Part shown: positions 37,112 to 47,545 of the stretch, one piece after another
How positions within the stretch are numbered: the stretch's first letter is position 1
Layout: the number at the start of each line of letters is the position of its first letter
Origin: Helicobacter mustelae
Lineage (GTDB): Bacteria > Campylobacterota > Campylobacteria > Campylobacterales > Helicobacteraceae
Assembly: GCF_900476215.1 (NCBI RefSeq)
Contig: NZ_LS483446.1
Span: 1,054,001-1,118,000 of the forward strand
Length of the DNA: 64,000 bases
Direction of reading: 5' to 3'
Translations under genes and position numbers: made by a program
The notes under the pieces: generated by a model
What the model was told of the DNA's origin: nothing
The model's input: only the letters and a program-made list of their open reading frames with translations
The model's database searches: none

Positions 37112-38458
37112 ATGTCGCGGCAAATTTTCTTGCTTGTCATCATTATTAGCATTCGATTTTTCGGGCTTTTCATCGTCTTGCCCGTGATCTCTTTATATGC
37201 ACAAAGCTTTGAAAACATCTCTGCTTTGATGGTGGGGCTCATTATCGGGGGAGCCTATCTCACACAGCTTTTGTTTCAGACTCCTTTGGGAATTTTAAGC
37301 GATCGCTACAATCGCAAAATCATCATTTTCATAGGGCTTGCAATCTTTTTGCTCGGCTCTGTAATCTGCGCATTTGCAAAAACCCCAGAGTGGCTGGTAG
37401 TCGGCAGACTCATCCAGGGGATGGGCGCAGTGGGAGGGATTGTGAGCGCACAAATCACTGACATCACCCGCGAAGAGCAGCGCACCAAAGCAATGGCAGT
37501 CATGGGGGGCTGCATCTTTGCAAGCTTCATCCTAGCCATGATCGTTGGGCCCATCATCGGCGGGCATATCGGAGCTTCCTGGCTTTTTGGGATCACTGCT
37601 TTGTTTACTTTTTGCTCCATCCTTCTTCTCTACAAAGTCCCACAAAGCCCAAAACTCACCTATTCTTTTGACACCAAAGAAAATACTCCAAAAGAAACAC
37701 GAAACAAAAATCTCTGGATTATGAACCTTAGCTCCTTTTTGGAAAAGGCACTCATGACTTTGGTGTTTGTGGTCGTTCCGCTGATTTCTTTTGATCATTT
37801 CCACATCATCGAACAGGATTTGTGGAAAATCTATGTCCCAAGCGCAATCCTCGCCATCTTTGCCATGGGCCCTGCAAGCATCTTGGCAGAAAAATACAAT
37901 AAGCCAAAGCTTGTGCTCTTCCTTGGCATCTCCTGCTTCTTGCTTGCCTATCTTCTCTTTGCCTATTCTGAAAATATTTTGTGGATGTTTGTTTGCGGGA
38001 TTTTGATTTTTTTTGTGGGTTTTGCGATGCTAGAGCCCATCATGCAATCCCTAGCTAGCAAATATGCAAAGGCACATCTGCGCGGCAGGGCTCTTGGAAA
38101 TTTCACTACAGCTTCTTATCTAGGATCTTTTGTAGGCGGGATGTTTGGAGCATTCGCCTATCACCATTTGAATTTTCGAGTTTTGGCCTGGATGATTGCT
38201 GTGCTCTGCATCCTATGGATTGGCATCATCTTCTTCTTGCGCCCCCCACAAAAACAAAAAAATCTCTACCTCCCGCTGGAGGAAAATCTAAGAAAGATCC
38301 TCTCTCTCATCGGAGGGCTGCAGGGTGTCATCGAGGTTTATATCAATGAAGGTGAAAAAATCCTGATCATCAAGTATGACACAGACCTCATCCATGCCGA
38401 GCAACTAGAGCAACAAATCTCAGAATTAGGAAAATCCCATGGAAAAATATCAAATTAG
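37112..38458 (+). CDS. YajR-like major facilitator transporter
   Basis: A 448-residue transporter with 12 spans. MFS motif A is GILSDRYNRKII after helix 2. After the last span (ILWIGIIFFLRPP) there is a soluble domain of about 65 residues (LRKILSLIGGLQGVIEVYINEGEKIL...LEQQISELG), with a pattern fitting a small ferredoxin-like fold. This resembles the C-terminal YAM domain of E. coli YajR, an MFS protein of nearly the same length. The substrate is unknown. AAGGA precedes the ATG; the 3' end overlaps ttcA by 20 bases. Confidence 0.82.
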   Translation: MSRQIFLLVIIISIRFFGLFIVLPVISLYAQSFENISALMVGLIIGGAYLTQLLFQTPLGILSDRYNRKIIIFIGLAIFLLGSVICAFAKTPEWLVVGRLIQGMGAVGGIVSAQITDITREEQRTKAMAVMGGCIFASFILAMIVGPIIGGHIGASWLFGITALFTFCSILLLYKVPQSPKLTYSFDTKENTPKETRNKNLWIMNLSSFLEKALMTLVFVVVPLISFDHFHIIEQDLWKIYVPSAILAIFAMGPASILAEKYNKPKLVLFLGISCFLLAYLLFAYSENILWMFVCGILIFFVGFAMLEPIMQSLASKYAKAHLRGRALGNFTTASYLGSFVGGMFGAFAYHHLNFRVLAWMIAVLCILWIGIIFFLRPPQKQKNLYLPLEENLRKILSLIGGLQGVIEVYINEGEKILIIKYDTDLIHAEQLEQQISELGKSHGKISN

Positions 38459-39203
38459 CAAAAAAATTCTCAATACCGTAGGAAGAACCAATGCAAAATA
38501 CAATCTCATCAATGAGGGCGACAAGGTGTTGCTTGGGCTTAGCGGCGGGAAAGACTCCATCTTGCTTGCCTGCATTTTGGAGCGCATGCAACGCCACGCC
38601 CCTTTTAAGTTTGAATTCAAAGCAGTGACCATCCATTATGGACTGGGTGAGGACTTCTCCTATCTCACAGAGATTTGCCAGCGCCAGGGCATCCCTCATG
38701 AAATCTATCACACAAGCATCGCAGAGACCATACGAGAGAAGCGCAGAGAGGGCAGCTCTTATTGCAGCTTTTGCTCACGCATGCGCAGAGGGGCACTCTA
38801 TAACAAAGCCAAAGAACTAGGCTACAACAAAGTCGCTATCGCTCATCACCTCGATGATGCTGCTGAGAGCTTTTTTATGAATCTCACCTACAACGGCTCC
38901 CTGCGCAGCATGCCCCCCATCTATCGCGCAGAAAATGGCATCCAAGTCATCCGCCCACTCATCCACATCAGAGAGCGCCAAAGCATAGATTTTGTGCAAT
39001 CCCAAAACATCAAAACCGCCCCAGATTGCAACTGCCCCGCCAAGCAGCCAGACTCTGACAAACCCCCCATCGCAAGGCTTGCGACCAAAAACTTTCTTGC
39101 AGAACTTGAAAAAGGAAATCCAGAATTTTTCAAATCCCTAAATAATGCTTTCTCCAATCTCCATGCCAACACTTTTAGCGATCCCAATTTTTTGGATCGC
39201 TAA
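38439..39203 (+). CDS. ttcA: TtcA-type tRNA thiolation enzyme
   Basis: A 254-residue PP-loop ATPase. The SGGKDS loop is at residues 35-40, and the two CxxC pairs are YCSFC (followed by SRMRRG) and NCPAK with DCNC. TtcA makes 2-thiocytidine at position 32 of tRNA using an iron-sulfur cluster. The stop codon lies inside a terminator hairpin. Confidence 0.85.
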   Translation: MEKYQISKKILNTVGRTNAKYNLINEGDKVLLGLSGGKDSILLACILERMQRHAPFKFEFKAVTIHYGLGEDFSYLTEICQRQGIPHEIYHTSIAETIREKRREGSSYCSFCSRMRRGALYNKAKELGYNKVAIAHHLDDAAESFFMNLTYNGSLRSMPPIYRAENGIQVIRPLIHIRERQSIDFVQSQNIKTAPDCNCPAKQPDSDKPPIARLATKNFLAELEKGNPEFFKSLNNAFSNLHANTFSDPNFLDR

Positions 39204-39211
39204 ATTTTTAG
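39177..39211 (+). terminator. Terminator overlapping the ttcA stop
   Basis: AGCGATCC and GGATCGCT form an 8-bp stem around a 9-base loop, followed by AAATTTTTAG. The last codons of ttcA are part of the stem. Confidence 0.65.
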
Positions 39212-39512
39212 ATGACCAAATCCTTGCAAGGGGGCTTGCTTTTGCGAAGTTTTGTACAGAGACTTTTGGCAAGGATGCAAAGACTCTCGTGCAACATAAA
39301 GAGGTGTGAGATTTTTAAAAAGCACAAAAATCAAAGCATAAAGATTTTTACATAGAGACGCGAGGGAATTTGGCAGGGGCACACCCACAAAAAATCCCAC
39401 AAAATCTCGCAAAAAAGAAGTTCCAAAGATCAATCAAAGGGATTTCAACAACAAGAACACCAAAAATCAAGCGAGAAAGTTTTAAAATCAAGTGAGAGAA
39501 ATTTCTAACAAA
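39204..39512. other. Intergenic region between ttcA and trpS
   Basis: 309 bases between convergent genes. Apart from the tail of the ttcA terminator I see no gene or structured repeat. Minus-strand ORFs across it are low-complexity and lack ribosome sites. Confidence 0.4.
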
Positions 39513-40493
39513 CTAGATTAATCCAATGAGTTCTTTGGCTTTTTTATACGTCACAGATGCGATTTGGCGGGCGCGATCCCTACCTTCACTCAAGATTTTT
39601 TCGACATAGCCCATGTCATTTGCCAATTCCTTATATCGCTGCTTTATGGGCGTGAGCGCAGAGATTACTAGCTCTGCAACTTCTTTTTTCAAATCCCCAT
39701 ACCCCTTGCCATCAAAATGCCTCTCAATAGCATCACGAGAAAGTCCACTAAAAGTCTCATACATGCACAAAAGATTATAAACTCCTGGGCGATTTTCATC
39801 AAAAGCGATGATTCCCTCAGAATCCGTGGTGGCCTTTTTGAATTTCTTGAGAATTTCCTCTGGCGTATCCATCAAAAAAATCGCATGATTAGCCCCGGTG
39901 TGAGATTTACTCATCTTCACGCTAGGATCATCTAACCCCATCACCCTAGCTCCGATTTTGGGGATCATGGGCTCTGGGATCTTAAAGCATTCTCCAAAAT
40001 CGCGATTGAATTTTTGGGCAACATTACGCGTGAGCTCTAGATGCTGTTTTTGATCCTCGCCAACTGGTACAAGATCTGCCTGGTAGAGCAAGATATCTGC
40101 TGCCATCAATGCGGGATAGTTAAACAGTCCCACATTGATATTTTTGGGATTTTTTTGGGATTTGTCCTTGTATTGAGTCATGCGACTCATTTCTCCCATT
40201 GCGATATTGCAATCCAAAATCCAAGCAAGCGCTGGGTGTTCCTCCACTTCACTCTGAATAAAAATATGGGATTTTTTTGGATGAATCCCGCAGGCCAAAA
40301 GCATATTGGCAAGCTCATAGGTCTTTCCTCTAAGCTCTTTGGGATCTTGGGTGGTGGTGATGGCATGAGAATTTACAATGCAAAAAATATTTTCAAATTG
40401 CTCCTCTAAATCCACCCAATTTCTCACTGCGCCTAGGTAATTGCCTAGATGGATTTTCCCTGTAGGCTGGATCCCTGAAAAAACACGTTGCAT
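39513..40493 (-). CDS. trpS: Tryptophanyl-tRNA synthetase
   Basis: A 326-residue class I synthetase. HIGH-type motif KIHLGNYLG in [22 protein letters not shown] appears as [16 protein letters not shown]. The start is the ATG of MQRVFSG, eight bases from AAGGAG; an ATG two codons earlier is too close to that site, and the much longer open frame upstream is not coding. The promoter side faces secG, which is divergent. Confidence 0.95.
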   Translation of the reverse strand: MQRVFSGIQPTGKIHLGNYLGAVRNWVDLEEQFENIFCIVNSHAITTTQDPKELRGKTYELANMLLACGIHPKKSHIFIQSEVEEHPALAWILDCNIAMGEMSRMTQYKDKSQKNPKNINVGLFNYPALMAADILLYQADLVPVGEDQKQHLELTRNVAQKFNRDFGECFKIPEPMIPKIGARVMGLDDPSVKMSKSHTGANHAIFLMDTPEEILKKFKKATTDSEGIIAFDENRPGVYNLLCMYETFSGLSRDAIERHFDGKGYGDLKKEVAELVISALTPIKQRYKELANDMGYVEKILSEGRDRARQIASVTYKKAKELIGLI

Positions 40494-40629
40494 CTGCATC
40501 ACTCCTTGGAATTTTCTAAAACCTAGATTATATCCATTTTCCCACATTTTCTTTATGAGCCTTTCTTTATTCCTCAAGTTTTTTTGGCTAAAATACGCAA
40601 ACTTAATTCCAAATAAATGGGAGTTTTTC

Positions 40630-40980
40630 ATGATTAGCACTCTTTTTATTTTACAAATCATTTTGACAATCCTCATTGTCATCATTGTATTAATGCAAAA
40701 AAGTTCTAGCATCGGGCTAGGCGTTTATAGCGGTAGCAATGAGTCGCTTTTTGGCGCGAAGGGCCCAGCGGGATTTCTAGCAAAGCTCACCTTTTTTCTA
40801 GGCATCCTCTTTCTAATCAATACTGTCTCTCTAGGCTATCTCTACAACAAAGATTATGGGAGAAGCATCACAGATAATGTGGAGAAAAAAAGCCTCATTC
40901 CACAAAATCCATTCGAAAATAAATTACAACTTCCCGCCACGCCAAGTGCGCCATTACTTCAAAAAAAGGAACAAAAATGA
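40630..40980 (+). CDS. secG: Preprotein translocase subunit SecG
   Basis: A 116-residue protein with two spans ([19 protein letters not shown] and [20 protein letters not shown]) flanking the conserved loop [26 protein letters not shown]. It stabilises SecYE. The ATG at 40630 is chosen by homology. Its stop overlaps frr by four bases. Confidence 0.92.
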   Translation: MISTLFILQIILTILIVIIVLMQKSSSIGLGVYSGSNESLFGAKGPAGFLAKLTFFLGILFLINTVSLGYLYNKDYGRSITDNVEKKSLIPQNPFENKLQLPATPSAPLLQKKEQK

Positions 40981-41534
40981 CACAGGAAATTTTCCAACAC
41001 ACCAAAACCCACATGGACAAGAGCATTGATGCGCTCAAGCGGGATTTTCTCACATTGCGCAGCGGCAAGGTTTCTGTAAACATTTTAGACAATGTCAAGG
41101 TGGATTATTATGGCACGCCCACTCCCCTCAATCAAGTGGGATCTGTGATTGCACAAGATGCCACCACCATTCTTATCACCCCCTGGGAAAAAAATCTCCT
41201 CAAAGACATCGAGCGAGCCATCCAAGAGGCCAACATCGGAGTAAATCCCAATAATGATGGAGAGACCATCAAGCTCTTTTTTCCTCCCATGACCCAAGAG
41301 CAGCGCAAAGAAATCGCAAAAGACACTAAGGCAATGGGGGAGAAGGCAAAGATTGCTATCCGCAACATCCGTCAAGATTCCAACAACCAGATCAAAAAAC
41401 TCGAAAAAGACAAGAGCATCACGGAGGATGAAAGCAAAAAGGCCCATGACACCATCCAAAAATACACCGATGAATATGCCAAAAAAATCGATGAAATGGT
41501 CAAGCACAAAGAAGACGAAGTCATGAAGGTGTGA
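40977..41534 (+). CDS. frr: Ribosome recycling factor
   Basis: A 185-residue protein that splits post-termination ribosomes with EF-G. Typical blocks: [42 protein letters not shown] and [22 protein letters not shown]. It is coupled to secG by an ATGA overlap. Confidence 0.96.
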   Translation: MTQEIFQHTKTHMDKSIDALKRDFLTLRSGKVSVNILDNVKVDYYGTPTPLNQVGSVIAQDATTILITPWEKNLLKDIERAIQEANIGVNPNNDGETIKLFFPPMTQEQRKEIAKDTKAMGEKAKIAIRNIRQDSNNQIKKLEKDKSITEDESKKAHDTIQKYTDEYAKKIDEMVKHKEDEVMKV

Positions 41535-41545
41535 GGGAGGATGGG

Positions 41546-42169
41546 ATGAAACTGGATATCGAGCAGTATTACAAAGATGCAAACGCACTTTTAAAGGGGC
41601 ATTTCCTCCTTAGTAGCGGAAATCACTCCGATACGTATTTGCAATCTGCAAAGGTGTTAGAAGATCCAAAAATCGCAGAGATCCTAGCCCAGTCCCTTGC
41701 TAAACAAGTCAAGGATTATGGACTAGAGATTGATTGCATCTGCTCTCCTGCACTTGGAGGGATCTTGGCAGGATATGAGCTAGCCAGAGCACTTGGGGTG
41801 CGATTTATCTTTACAGAGCGCGTAGATGGCAAGATGACCCTGCGCCGTGGCTATTCCCTAAAAAAAGGAGAGAGGGTGCTGGTGTGTGAGGACATTATCA
41901 CCACGGGGGGCTCTGCACTAGAAGCAGCCCAATGCATCAAGGACCAAGAGGGAGTGGTGGTGGCATTTGCTGGTCTTGCTAATCGAGGATTTTGCAAGCG
42001 CGTAGGAAGCGGGCTTAACAAAAAAGTCGAATGCAAGCTCCCTGATGATGCGCCATTATTTGCACTAGAGGATTTTGTCTTTGAGATGTATGAGCCAGAG
42101 AATTGTCCTCTGTGCAAAGCTGGATCCAAGCCCATCAAGCCTGGCAGCAGGGACAATAAACTTGTTTAA
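41546..42169 (+). CDS. pyrE: Orotate phosphoribosyltransferase
   Basis: A 207-residue enzyme converting orotate and PRPP to OMP. The PRPP motif is [35 protein letters not shown] and [16 protein letters not shown] are also family markers. The ATG at 41546 follows GGGAGGATGGG and is preferred over a GTG at 41531. The C-terminal [16 protein letters not shown] carries an unusual Cys pair. Confidence 0.94.
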   Translation: MKLDIEQYYKDANALLKGHFLLSSGNHSDTYLQSAKVLEDPKIAEILAQSLAKQVKDYGLEIDCICSPALGGILAGYELARALGVRFIFTERVDGKMTLRRGYSLKKGERVLVCEDIITTGGSALEAAQCIKDQEGVVVAFAGLANRGFCKRVGSGLNKKVECKLPDDAPLFALEDFVFEMYEPENCPLCKAGSKPIKPGSRDNKLV

Positions 42170-42740
42170 AACCACTTTGCAAAAAGCCCTCATCCTTCCT
42201 CGCATCAAAGCCTTTGTCACAGATTTGTTTATGATCTACACCCCCATCCTTTATGTGATGACTTATTTTGTGCTAGATGGAGCCAAATCCTTTCAAAACA
42301 ATCAGAGTGCGATCTTTTTGTGCGTCTTTTTGTATGGGATGATTAGCTCCAGCTTCCTGGCCACAAAGGCTCAAACCCCAGGCTTTAAGTATGCACAAAT
42401 CAAACTCATTGATCTAAGAGGGGGGAATGTTGGTTTTTTGAGGGCATTTGCGCGCTTCTTGCTCTGGCTTTTGTCCATGGCGCTTGTGATTGGTTTTGTT
42501 TTCCCATTTTTTACAAGAAATCACCAATGCCTGCATGATGTGCTCTGCAAAACAAAAATCATCCTCCAGCCAAGAGATCTAACTGCTAAAGAATCTGGCG
42601 CCAAAGATGAGGCCAGAAGCTCTAGTGCTACTAAGAATCCCAATGCTCCTAGCAAGGATTCTACCACATCAAATCTCAAGGCCAAAAATCCCAAAAACAA
42701 AGGCTCCAAAAATCCCAAAACAGCTGCAAAAAACTTCTAA
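42162..42740 (+). CDS. RDD-family membrane protein
   Basis: A protein of about 192 residues with an RDD-type start ([22 protein letters not shown]) and three spans; the block [29 protein letters not shown] is also typical. The C-terminal 50 residues are a Ser/Asn/Lys/Ala-rich hydrophilic tail. The start is TTG at 42162, overlapping the pyrE stop, because no ATG is suitable. Function in the family is poorly defined; ion transport roles have been suggested. Confidence 0.7.
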   Translation: MFKTTLQKALILPRIKAFVTDLFMIYTPILYVMTYFVLDGAKSFQNNQSAIFLCVFLYGMISSSFLATKAQTPGFKYAQIKLIDLRGGNVGFLRAFARFLLWLLSMALVIGFVFPFFTRNHQCLHDVLCKTKIILQPRDLTAKESGAKDEARSSSATKNPNAPSKDSTTSNLKAKNPKNKGSKNPKTAAKNF

Positions 42741-42817
42741 AACCTTAAAAATTTATCTACCCTTAATCTTTCTTTAGCTAGAATCCAAAACCTGCTATTT
42801 TGTTTGAAGGATTCATT

Positions 42818-43504
42818 ATGGAGAACCGTCTTTTTACCTTTGCTAGTCTCATTAGCCATGATCATGATTTTATCATTGGCTTTTATACCGTGCTATGCGC
42901 GATTCTGACTATTTTTATCAGCAGACTTGCCACAAGAAAGATGCAGATTGTACCCACTGGTTTGCAAAATGTCTATGAAACGATTATTGAAGGAATCTTA
43001 CACATCGCTAAGGATGTGATTGGGGAGCAAAATGCCAGGAAATATTTTCCTCTTGCAGGGAGCCTAGCAATTTTTATCTTTTTCTGCAATATGATTGGGA
43101 TCATCCCAGGATTTGAATCCCCCACTGCCAATTGGAATTTCACTCTGGTACTCGCCCTCATTGTATTTTTTTATTATCACTTTGAGGGGATCAGGGCACA
43201 GGGCTTCATCCATTACTTTGCGCATTTTATGGGTCCTATGAAGATCCTTGCTCCCTTGATGTTTCCTATTGAAATCATCTCCCATCTCTCGCGTATCATC
43301 TCGCTTGCATTCCGTTTGTTTGGGAATATCAAGGGCGATGATATGTTTTTGCTTGTCATGCTGATGCTTGTACCCTGGCTTGCGCCTATTGCACCCTTCT
43401 TCATCCTCTTGTTTATGGCGGTTTTGCAGGCCTTTGTATTCATGATTTTGACCTATGTTTATCTCGCAGGGGCCATTCTCATCCAAGAAGAAGATAGTCT
43501 CTGA
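42818..43504 (+). CDS. atpB: F0F1 ATP synthase subunit a
   Basis: A 228-residue membrane subunit of the proton channel. It has the [22 protein letters not shown] block with the essential Arg (LAFRLFGN) and C-terminal spans through [28 protein letters not shown] lies ten bases before the ATG. In Campylobacterota atpB stands apart from the main atp operon, as here. Confidence 0.94.
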   Translation: MENRLFTFASLISHDHDFIIGFYTVLCAILTIFISRLATRKMQIVPTGLQNVYETIIEGILHIAKDVIGEQNARKYFPLAGSLAIFIFFCNMIGIIPGFESPTANWNFTLVLALIVFFYYHFEGIRAQGFIHYFAHFMGPMKILAPLMFPIEIISHLSRIISLAFRLFGNIKGDDMFLLVMLMLVPWLAPIAPFFILLFMAVLQAFVFMILTYVYLAGAILIQEEDSL

Positions 43505-43713
43505 TGTCTGACAACCTACAAAGATTTTTGAAAATTTTGGAAGTTTTTGTGGGGGTTTTCTTTGGCATGGCCATTTTTGGCGCGGTTTTCCTATTCTTTT
43601 TCTTCTCTTATTTGGGGGTGTTTATTAGCCTCATTTTTGCCATCCTTTGCTTTTGCTTCTTTGTATTTTTTAGTCTAATGACACAGTCCCTGATTTTCCT
43701 GCTCAAAAAATAA
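43504..43713 (+). CDS. Small two-span membrane protein after atpB
   Basis: A 69-residue, Phe-rich hydrophobic protein with two spans (VFVGVFFGMAIFGAVFLFFF, then LIFAILCFCFFVFFSLM). Its ATG overlaps the atpB TGA by one base, so translation is coupled. I do not recognise a named family. The position suggests a helper for the ATP synthase membrane sector, but that is inference only. Confidence 0.65.
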   Translation: MSDNLQRFLKILEVFVGVFFGMAIFGAVFLFFFFSYLGVFISLIFAILCFCFFVFFSLMTQSLIFLLKK

Positions 43714-43756
43714 TCTGGCATATTTTTTGCTTCATTTGCACAAAACCAAAAGGCTT

Positions 43757-44158
43757 ATGATGCAAATCAAAAACACCCTCTTCAAAATTTTTACCAAAAA
43801 ATACCACTTCAAGAAACCAAGAAATTTTTTTGATATAGAGGGTTTGGATGGAGATATCTTCACCCCCTCCATGGCATATCAAAAAATCCAAAATCTCCAA
43901 CCCAAAGAAGAGTATTTTAAAGATAAGGATTCTTTCTTGCATTTTACTAATAGACTAGAATCTGACAATCTCATCGATGGCAACGAAAAAATCGCCCTAC
44001 ACTTTCTTGCCCAAAAATCCCCCCATCTAGACATGCAATCCTTTGATAGTCTCTCAAAACACAGTCAAATCAATCAAAAGATGCAAAAAATCCTGGAAAG
44101 CTCCATCCGCAAGCTCGCCATGATCGAATACATCACTTCACATTCCGCGCAGGGATGA
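43757..44158 (+). CDS. Hypothetical soluble protein
   Basis: A 133-residue protein starting at ATG 43757 behind AAAAGG. It is charged and mainly helical, with a basic N-terminus (KNTLFKIFTKKYHFKKP) and no membrane span or known motif. Its last 26 bases overlap the convergent flavin reductase gene. An upstream start at 43727 lacks a ribosome site. Confidence 0.55.
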   Translation: MMQIKNTLFKIFTKKYHFKKPRNFFDIEGLDGDIFTPSMAYQKIQNLQPKEEYFKDKDSFLHFTNRLESDNLIDGNEKIALHFLAQKSPHLDMQSFDSLSKHSQINQKMQKILESSIRKLAMIEYITSHSAQG

Positions 44159-44720
44159 GCTGATAGGAGAGTGCATACTCTCTCCCCACCTGCCCGATAT
44201 TCTCTAGCCCAAATTCAAAATTCTCTCTTTGCAGCTCCTCTGCACAAAACAACTCCTTAGCCTCTAGCAGCAGAGTTTTGGAAAATTTCCCAATTTCTAG
44301 CAAATCATAAAAATCACACATAAAAGCCAGCCTCACACCCTGCACGATGGGCGGATAACCCTCAATCACGGCCTGCATGGGAATACCCAAAAGAGCCGCT
44401 TCGCTAATATTTGCATCCAACTCCCTAGCGCTTTTGTGCATCGCGCCAAGATGAATACCCTCACAGATGCAAATGGTAGCCCTTTTGCTTTGGAGGATAT
44501 TTCTAAGGCTGTCTTTTGGATCTCCATTGCTTTTGGAATAAAAGCAGATCGAAAATACAATGGGCTCACTGCTCACAGGAGCAAAAAAGCTAAAGGGAGC
44601 CAGATTCACCACCCCCTCCTCGCTCACTGAGACAATCCAAGCAATAGGCCTTGGAGTGATGGCATTATCCAAGATCCTAAGCTTTGCAAGAGAGCTAATC
44701 TGCTCAAGCTTGATTTGCAT
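44133..44720 (-). CDS. Flavin reductase-like FMN-binding protein
   Basis: A 195-residue protein of the split-barrel flavin reductase family. Diagnostic is the opening ITPRPIAWIVSVSEEGVVNLAPFSFFAPVSSEPIVFSI, which forms the FMN pocket. It probably reduces flavin with NAD(P)H, or is an FMN-binding oxidoreductase of unknown substrate. It adjoins waaF with no gap. Confidence 0.85.
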   Translation of the reverse strand: MQIKLEQISSLAKLRILDNAITPRPIAWIVSVSEEGVVNLAPFSFFAPVSSEPIVFSICFYSKSNGDPKDSLRNILQSKRATICICEGIHLGAMHKSARELDANISEAALLGIPMQAVIEGYPPIVQGVRLAFMCDFYDLLEIGKFSKTLLLEAKELFCAEELQRENFEFGLENIGQVGREYALSYQLIPARNVK

Positions 44721-45737
44721 CTAGCACCTCTGGAGTCTTTGAAATTGTTCTTTTATCGCAGAAATGACTTCCTCTGGCTTTATCTCCCTCATGCAGGCAT
44801 GATGCTTTAGGGGACATTCGCGCTGCTTGCAGGGCGCACAAGAAACATGCTTATTGAAAATGATGGCATTTTCTGTCTTCCAGGGCAGAGTGGTAGGAGG
44901 AGTGGGACCAAAAAACACAATCAATGGAGTATCCAGCGCTGCGGCAATCTGTGTGGGACCACTATCATTACCGATGAATAAATCTAGCCCTGCTAAGACA
45001 TCCACAAGCTCTGTGATGCTAGTCTTTCCACTCATGTCATGCAGCAATTCCTTGGGATAAGAAGGGTCTTTTTGCTTGAGCAGAGCGATGATTTTTTGAT
45101 TGAGCATGGATTCTGCGCTAGATCCAAGCAACAAAACCCTACATTTTTGCTCTAGCAAAAATGTAATCACCTCTGCAAAATATTCCCTAAGCCAAGCCTT
45201 CGCACTACCATAAGCCGCTCCAGCACCTATGCCAACGACCCTGCAAGGCAAAGATGGAGTCAAAAAATCTTTTTGCATAGGCTCACTGATAAGTCGCATT
45301 TTGCCAGCATCTTGAGAGATCTCAAGGCATTGGAGCAGCTGCATATAACTCAAAACCTGATGCTGCGTGCTTTGTTTTTTGATTGCATCTGTGAGCAAAA
45401 ATCGACGCAAAAAGCCACAAAATCCTATGCGCCTTTTACTGCGGGTGAAATACAAAAGCAGCGCGGGATAAAAATGATTGGCAAAGGTGATTGCAAGATC
45501 ACAGGCTCCAATCTCGCGTGCCAGAATCATCGTAGCAAAAAAGCGAGAAAAAGCCTGCTTGGAGCGATCGACAAACACCTCCTCCACGCGCGCATCGCGC
45601 CTATACAAATCACAAACTGCTGCATTTCCCACGATGACAAATTTGGCATCCTGGTATTTTTTTTTGAGTGCCTCAAAGGCAGGAGTGAGCATCACACCAT
45701 CCCCAACCCAATTGGGCAATCGCAACAAAATCCTCAT
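44721..45737 (-). CDS. waaF: ADP-heptose:LPS heptosyltransferase II
   Basis: A 338-residue GT9 enzyme. [28 protein letters not shown] is the WaaF start, and [27 protein letters not shown] is the GT9 donor-site signature. It adds the second heptose to the inner core of lipopolysaccharide. The C-terminal [16 protein letters not shown] is the Cys-rich end often seen in WaaF. Confidence 0.92.
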   Translation of the reverse strand: MRILLRLPNWVGDGVMLTPAFEALKKKYQDAKFVIVGNAAVCDLYRRDARVEEVFVDRSKQAFSRFFATMILAREIGACDLAITFANHFYPALLLYFTRSKRRIGFCGFLRRFLLTDAIKKQSTQHQVLSYMQLLQCLEISQDAGKMRLISEPMQKDFLTPSLPCRVVGIGAGAAYGSAKAWLREYFAEVITFLLEQKCRVLLLGSSAESMLNQKIIALLKQKDPSYPKELLHDMSGKTSITELVDVLAGLDLFIGNDSGPTQIAAALDTPLIVFFGPTPPTTLPWKTENAIIFNKHVSCAPCKQRECPLKHHACMREIKPEEVISAIKEQFQRLQRC

Positions 45738-45829
45738 TTTTCCCTCAGAAATTTGATTTTTTTCCCATAATAATACACAAAAAAGTAGGTAAAATTAAGA
45801 AGTTGTATTCTTTAATTTTGGAGTTTAGA

Positions 45830-47152
45830 ATGTTAGTTACACCCCGCACATTGAGCGGCTTTCGCGATCATTTGCCCAAAGAAGCCATCGCCAAAGAGAA
45901 GCTGCTTAAAAAGGTCACTCAAGTATTTGAAAGCTTTGGCTTTGTTCCCATTGAGACACCCCATATGGAATATGCTGAGGTTTTGATTAAACAGGGCAGC
46001 AAGGAAATCCAAAAAGAGCTCTACCGCTTCCAAGATCACGGAGGCAGGGATGTGGCGCTGCGCTTTGATCAAACCGTACCATTGGCGCGATTCATCTCTC
46101 AATACAGAAACGAGCTGCCCCTACCCTTCAAGCGCTATGTCGTGGGAAATGTATTTCGTGGGGAGCGCGCACAGAGGGGGCGATATCGCGAATTCACGCA
46201 ATGTGATTTTGATTTCATCGGCAGCAATTCCATCGCCTGTGATGCTGAGATTATTCAGGTGATCTATGCCTCGATGCTAAGCCTTGGAATTGAGGATTTT
46301 ACTATTTGGCTCAATCATAGAAGCATCCTCAATGGCATTTGCCAATATTTTGGGATCAAAGAAGAGACAGACATCCAAAATGCTCTGCGCATCATCGATA
46401 AGATAGATAAAATTGGCCCAGAGGGAGTGAGCGCCGAGCTCAAAGAAGCCCTAAGACTCACAGACAAGACTATTGAGGCATTGCTAAAAACCACAAGCAT
46501 CAAGCAAACCCAGGATAAAGAAGAATTTTTCGCAGAAATTGCTCCAATGAAACAATGGAATGCAGAGCTGAAAAAGGGGATTGAAGAGCTAGAGCAGATG
46601 TATCAAATCCTCCAAGATCTAGAAATGGACAAAAGCTCCTACCGTGTGAATTTTAGCATTGCTAGGGGACTTGCCTACTACACAGGAATTATCTATGAAA
46701 CCACTATCACTCGCCTAAAATCCCTTGGCAGCGTATGCTCTGGAGGGAGGTATGACAATCTCACCAAAACATTTTCCAAAGAAAGCATGAGTGGTGTGGG
46801 CGCATCCATCGGACTTGATCGTCTGTTGGTGGGGCTAGAAGATCTGGGACTTTTGAGTCAAAAATCCACCACTGCAAGGATTCTCATCATCTGCACCAAT
46901 GAAAAATACCTCTCCCTTGCGCATCGCATAGCAGAATCTTTCCGCCGCAGCGAAGTGAATACAGAGGTTTATCCCGAAATTACAAAACTCAAAAAACAAC
47001 TCTCTTATGCTGATCAAAAGGGACATGAATTTAGCGTGATTATCGGCGAGGAAGAATACAAAAATAGAGCCCTCACACTAAAAAATATGACCACGGGCAT
47101 ACAGCTAGACTGTCTAAGCTTTCTCAAAGCACTTGAGATTATCAAATCCTAA
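45830..47152 (+). CDS. hisS: Histidyl-tRNA synthetase
   Basis: A 440-residue class II synthetase. [14 protein letters not shown] opens the protein; motif 2 is [23 protein letters not shown] and the histidine-specific loops are [12 protein letters not shown] and CSGGRYDNL. The C-terminal anticodon-binding domain begins near [12 protein letters not shown]. The ATG at 45830 has GGAG seven bases upstream. Confidence 0.95.
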   Translation: MLVTPRTLSGFRDHLPKEAIAKEKLLKKVTQVFESFGFVPIETPHMEYAEVLIKQGSKEIQKELYRFQDHGGRDVALRFDQTVPLARFISQYRNELPLPFKRYVVGNVFRGERAQRGRYREFTQCDFDFIGSNSIACDAEIIQVIYASMLSLGIEDFTIWLNHRSILNGICQYFGIKEETDIQNALRIIDKIDKIGPEGVSAELKEALRLTDKTIEALLKTTSIKQTQDKEEFFAEIAPMKQWNAELKKGIEELEQMYQILQDLEMDKSSYRVNFSIARGLAYYTGIIYETTITRLKSLGSVCSGGRYDNLTKTFSKESMSGVGASIGLDRLLVGLEDLGLLSQKSTTARILIICTNEKYLSLAHRIAESFRRSEVNTEVYPEITKLKKQLSYADQKGHEFSVIIGEEEYKNRALTLKNMTTGIQLDCLSFLKALEIIKS

Positions 47153-47268
47153 CCCCCTAAATTTTTTGGGGGAAAACCAAACCGCCATGGTTTTGGAATA
47201 GCAGTCTTTTGAAGCACAAGCACGCAAATTCTAAAACCCTAGCACAAAATCTAAAAAATCTAAAATCT

Positions 47269-47297
47269 CCACAAATCCTAAAAACAAATTTGCAAAA
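47269..47297. repeat. 29-bp direct repeat, left copy
   Basis: Begins CCACAAATCCTAAAAAC and ends AATTTGCAAAA. It is identical over 29 bases to 50154-50182, and the flanking bases differ on both sides. The two copies bracket the microcin C-like cassette, each lying just beyond the 3' end of a chromosomal gene (hisS here). Confidence 0.9.
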
Positions 47298-47481
47298 TTC
47301 CGATGCTACGTGAGCGGGTGATTTTTGGAGACAGCGCTCTTGGGCTGCGCTTTTTGTGAGAGTAGGAATCCTCTGCAAAATTTAATTTATCTAAGCGAAC
47401 TTGTTAGCAAATCAAGAATTTGTCAAGCAAGCTAAAGAAAGAGAGTTCCCTCTCCTCATTTCTAGCGATACACAATCATCC

Positions 47482-47518
47482 TTCCTCTCCCATGAAGCTC
47501 CCTTGCATGGGAGAGGAA
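47482..47518 (+). promoter_or_regulatory. 13-bp hairpin upstream of mccA
   Basis: TTCCTCTCCCATG pairs perfectly with CATGGGAGAGGAA around an 11-base loop. It ends 27 bases before the mccA ATG and has no T-run. It may be an operator or a 5'-stabilising RNA structure. Confidence 0.7.
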
Positions 47519-47545
47519 TGCTCGCATGACTATTGCAGAGGGATA

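Larger units (their letters stand above)
47153..47545. other. Leader region of the microcin C-like operon
   Basis: This gene-free stretch holds a 5-bp CCCCC/GGGGG hairpin right after hisS (47153-47172), one copy of the 29-bp direct repeat, a small AGCGC/GCGCT hairpin followed by four T after the stem (47333-47355), and the strong 13-bp hairpin just before mccA. I could not identify a convincing -10 box. Confidence 0.5.

Noticed and set aside
40494-40712. 73-codon N-terminal extension of trpS
   Set aside because: The synthetase fold begins at [12 protein letters not shown], which has an AAGGAG site; the extension lies over the secG promoter region.
47153-47172. CCCCC/GGGGG hairpin after hisS as a terminator
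   Set aside because: Only five pairs and followed by AAAACC rather than T residues, so termination is not supported.
47157-47378. Minus-strand ORF between hisS and the mcc operon
   Set aside because: It spans the direct repeat and hairpins, has no ribosome site and no family resemblance.
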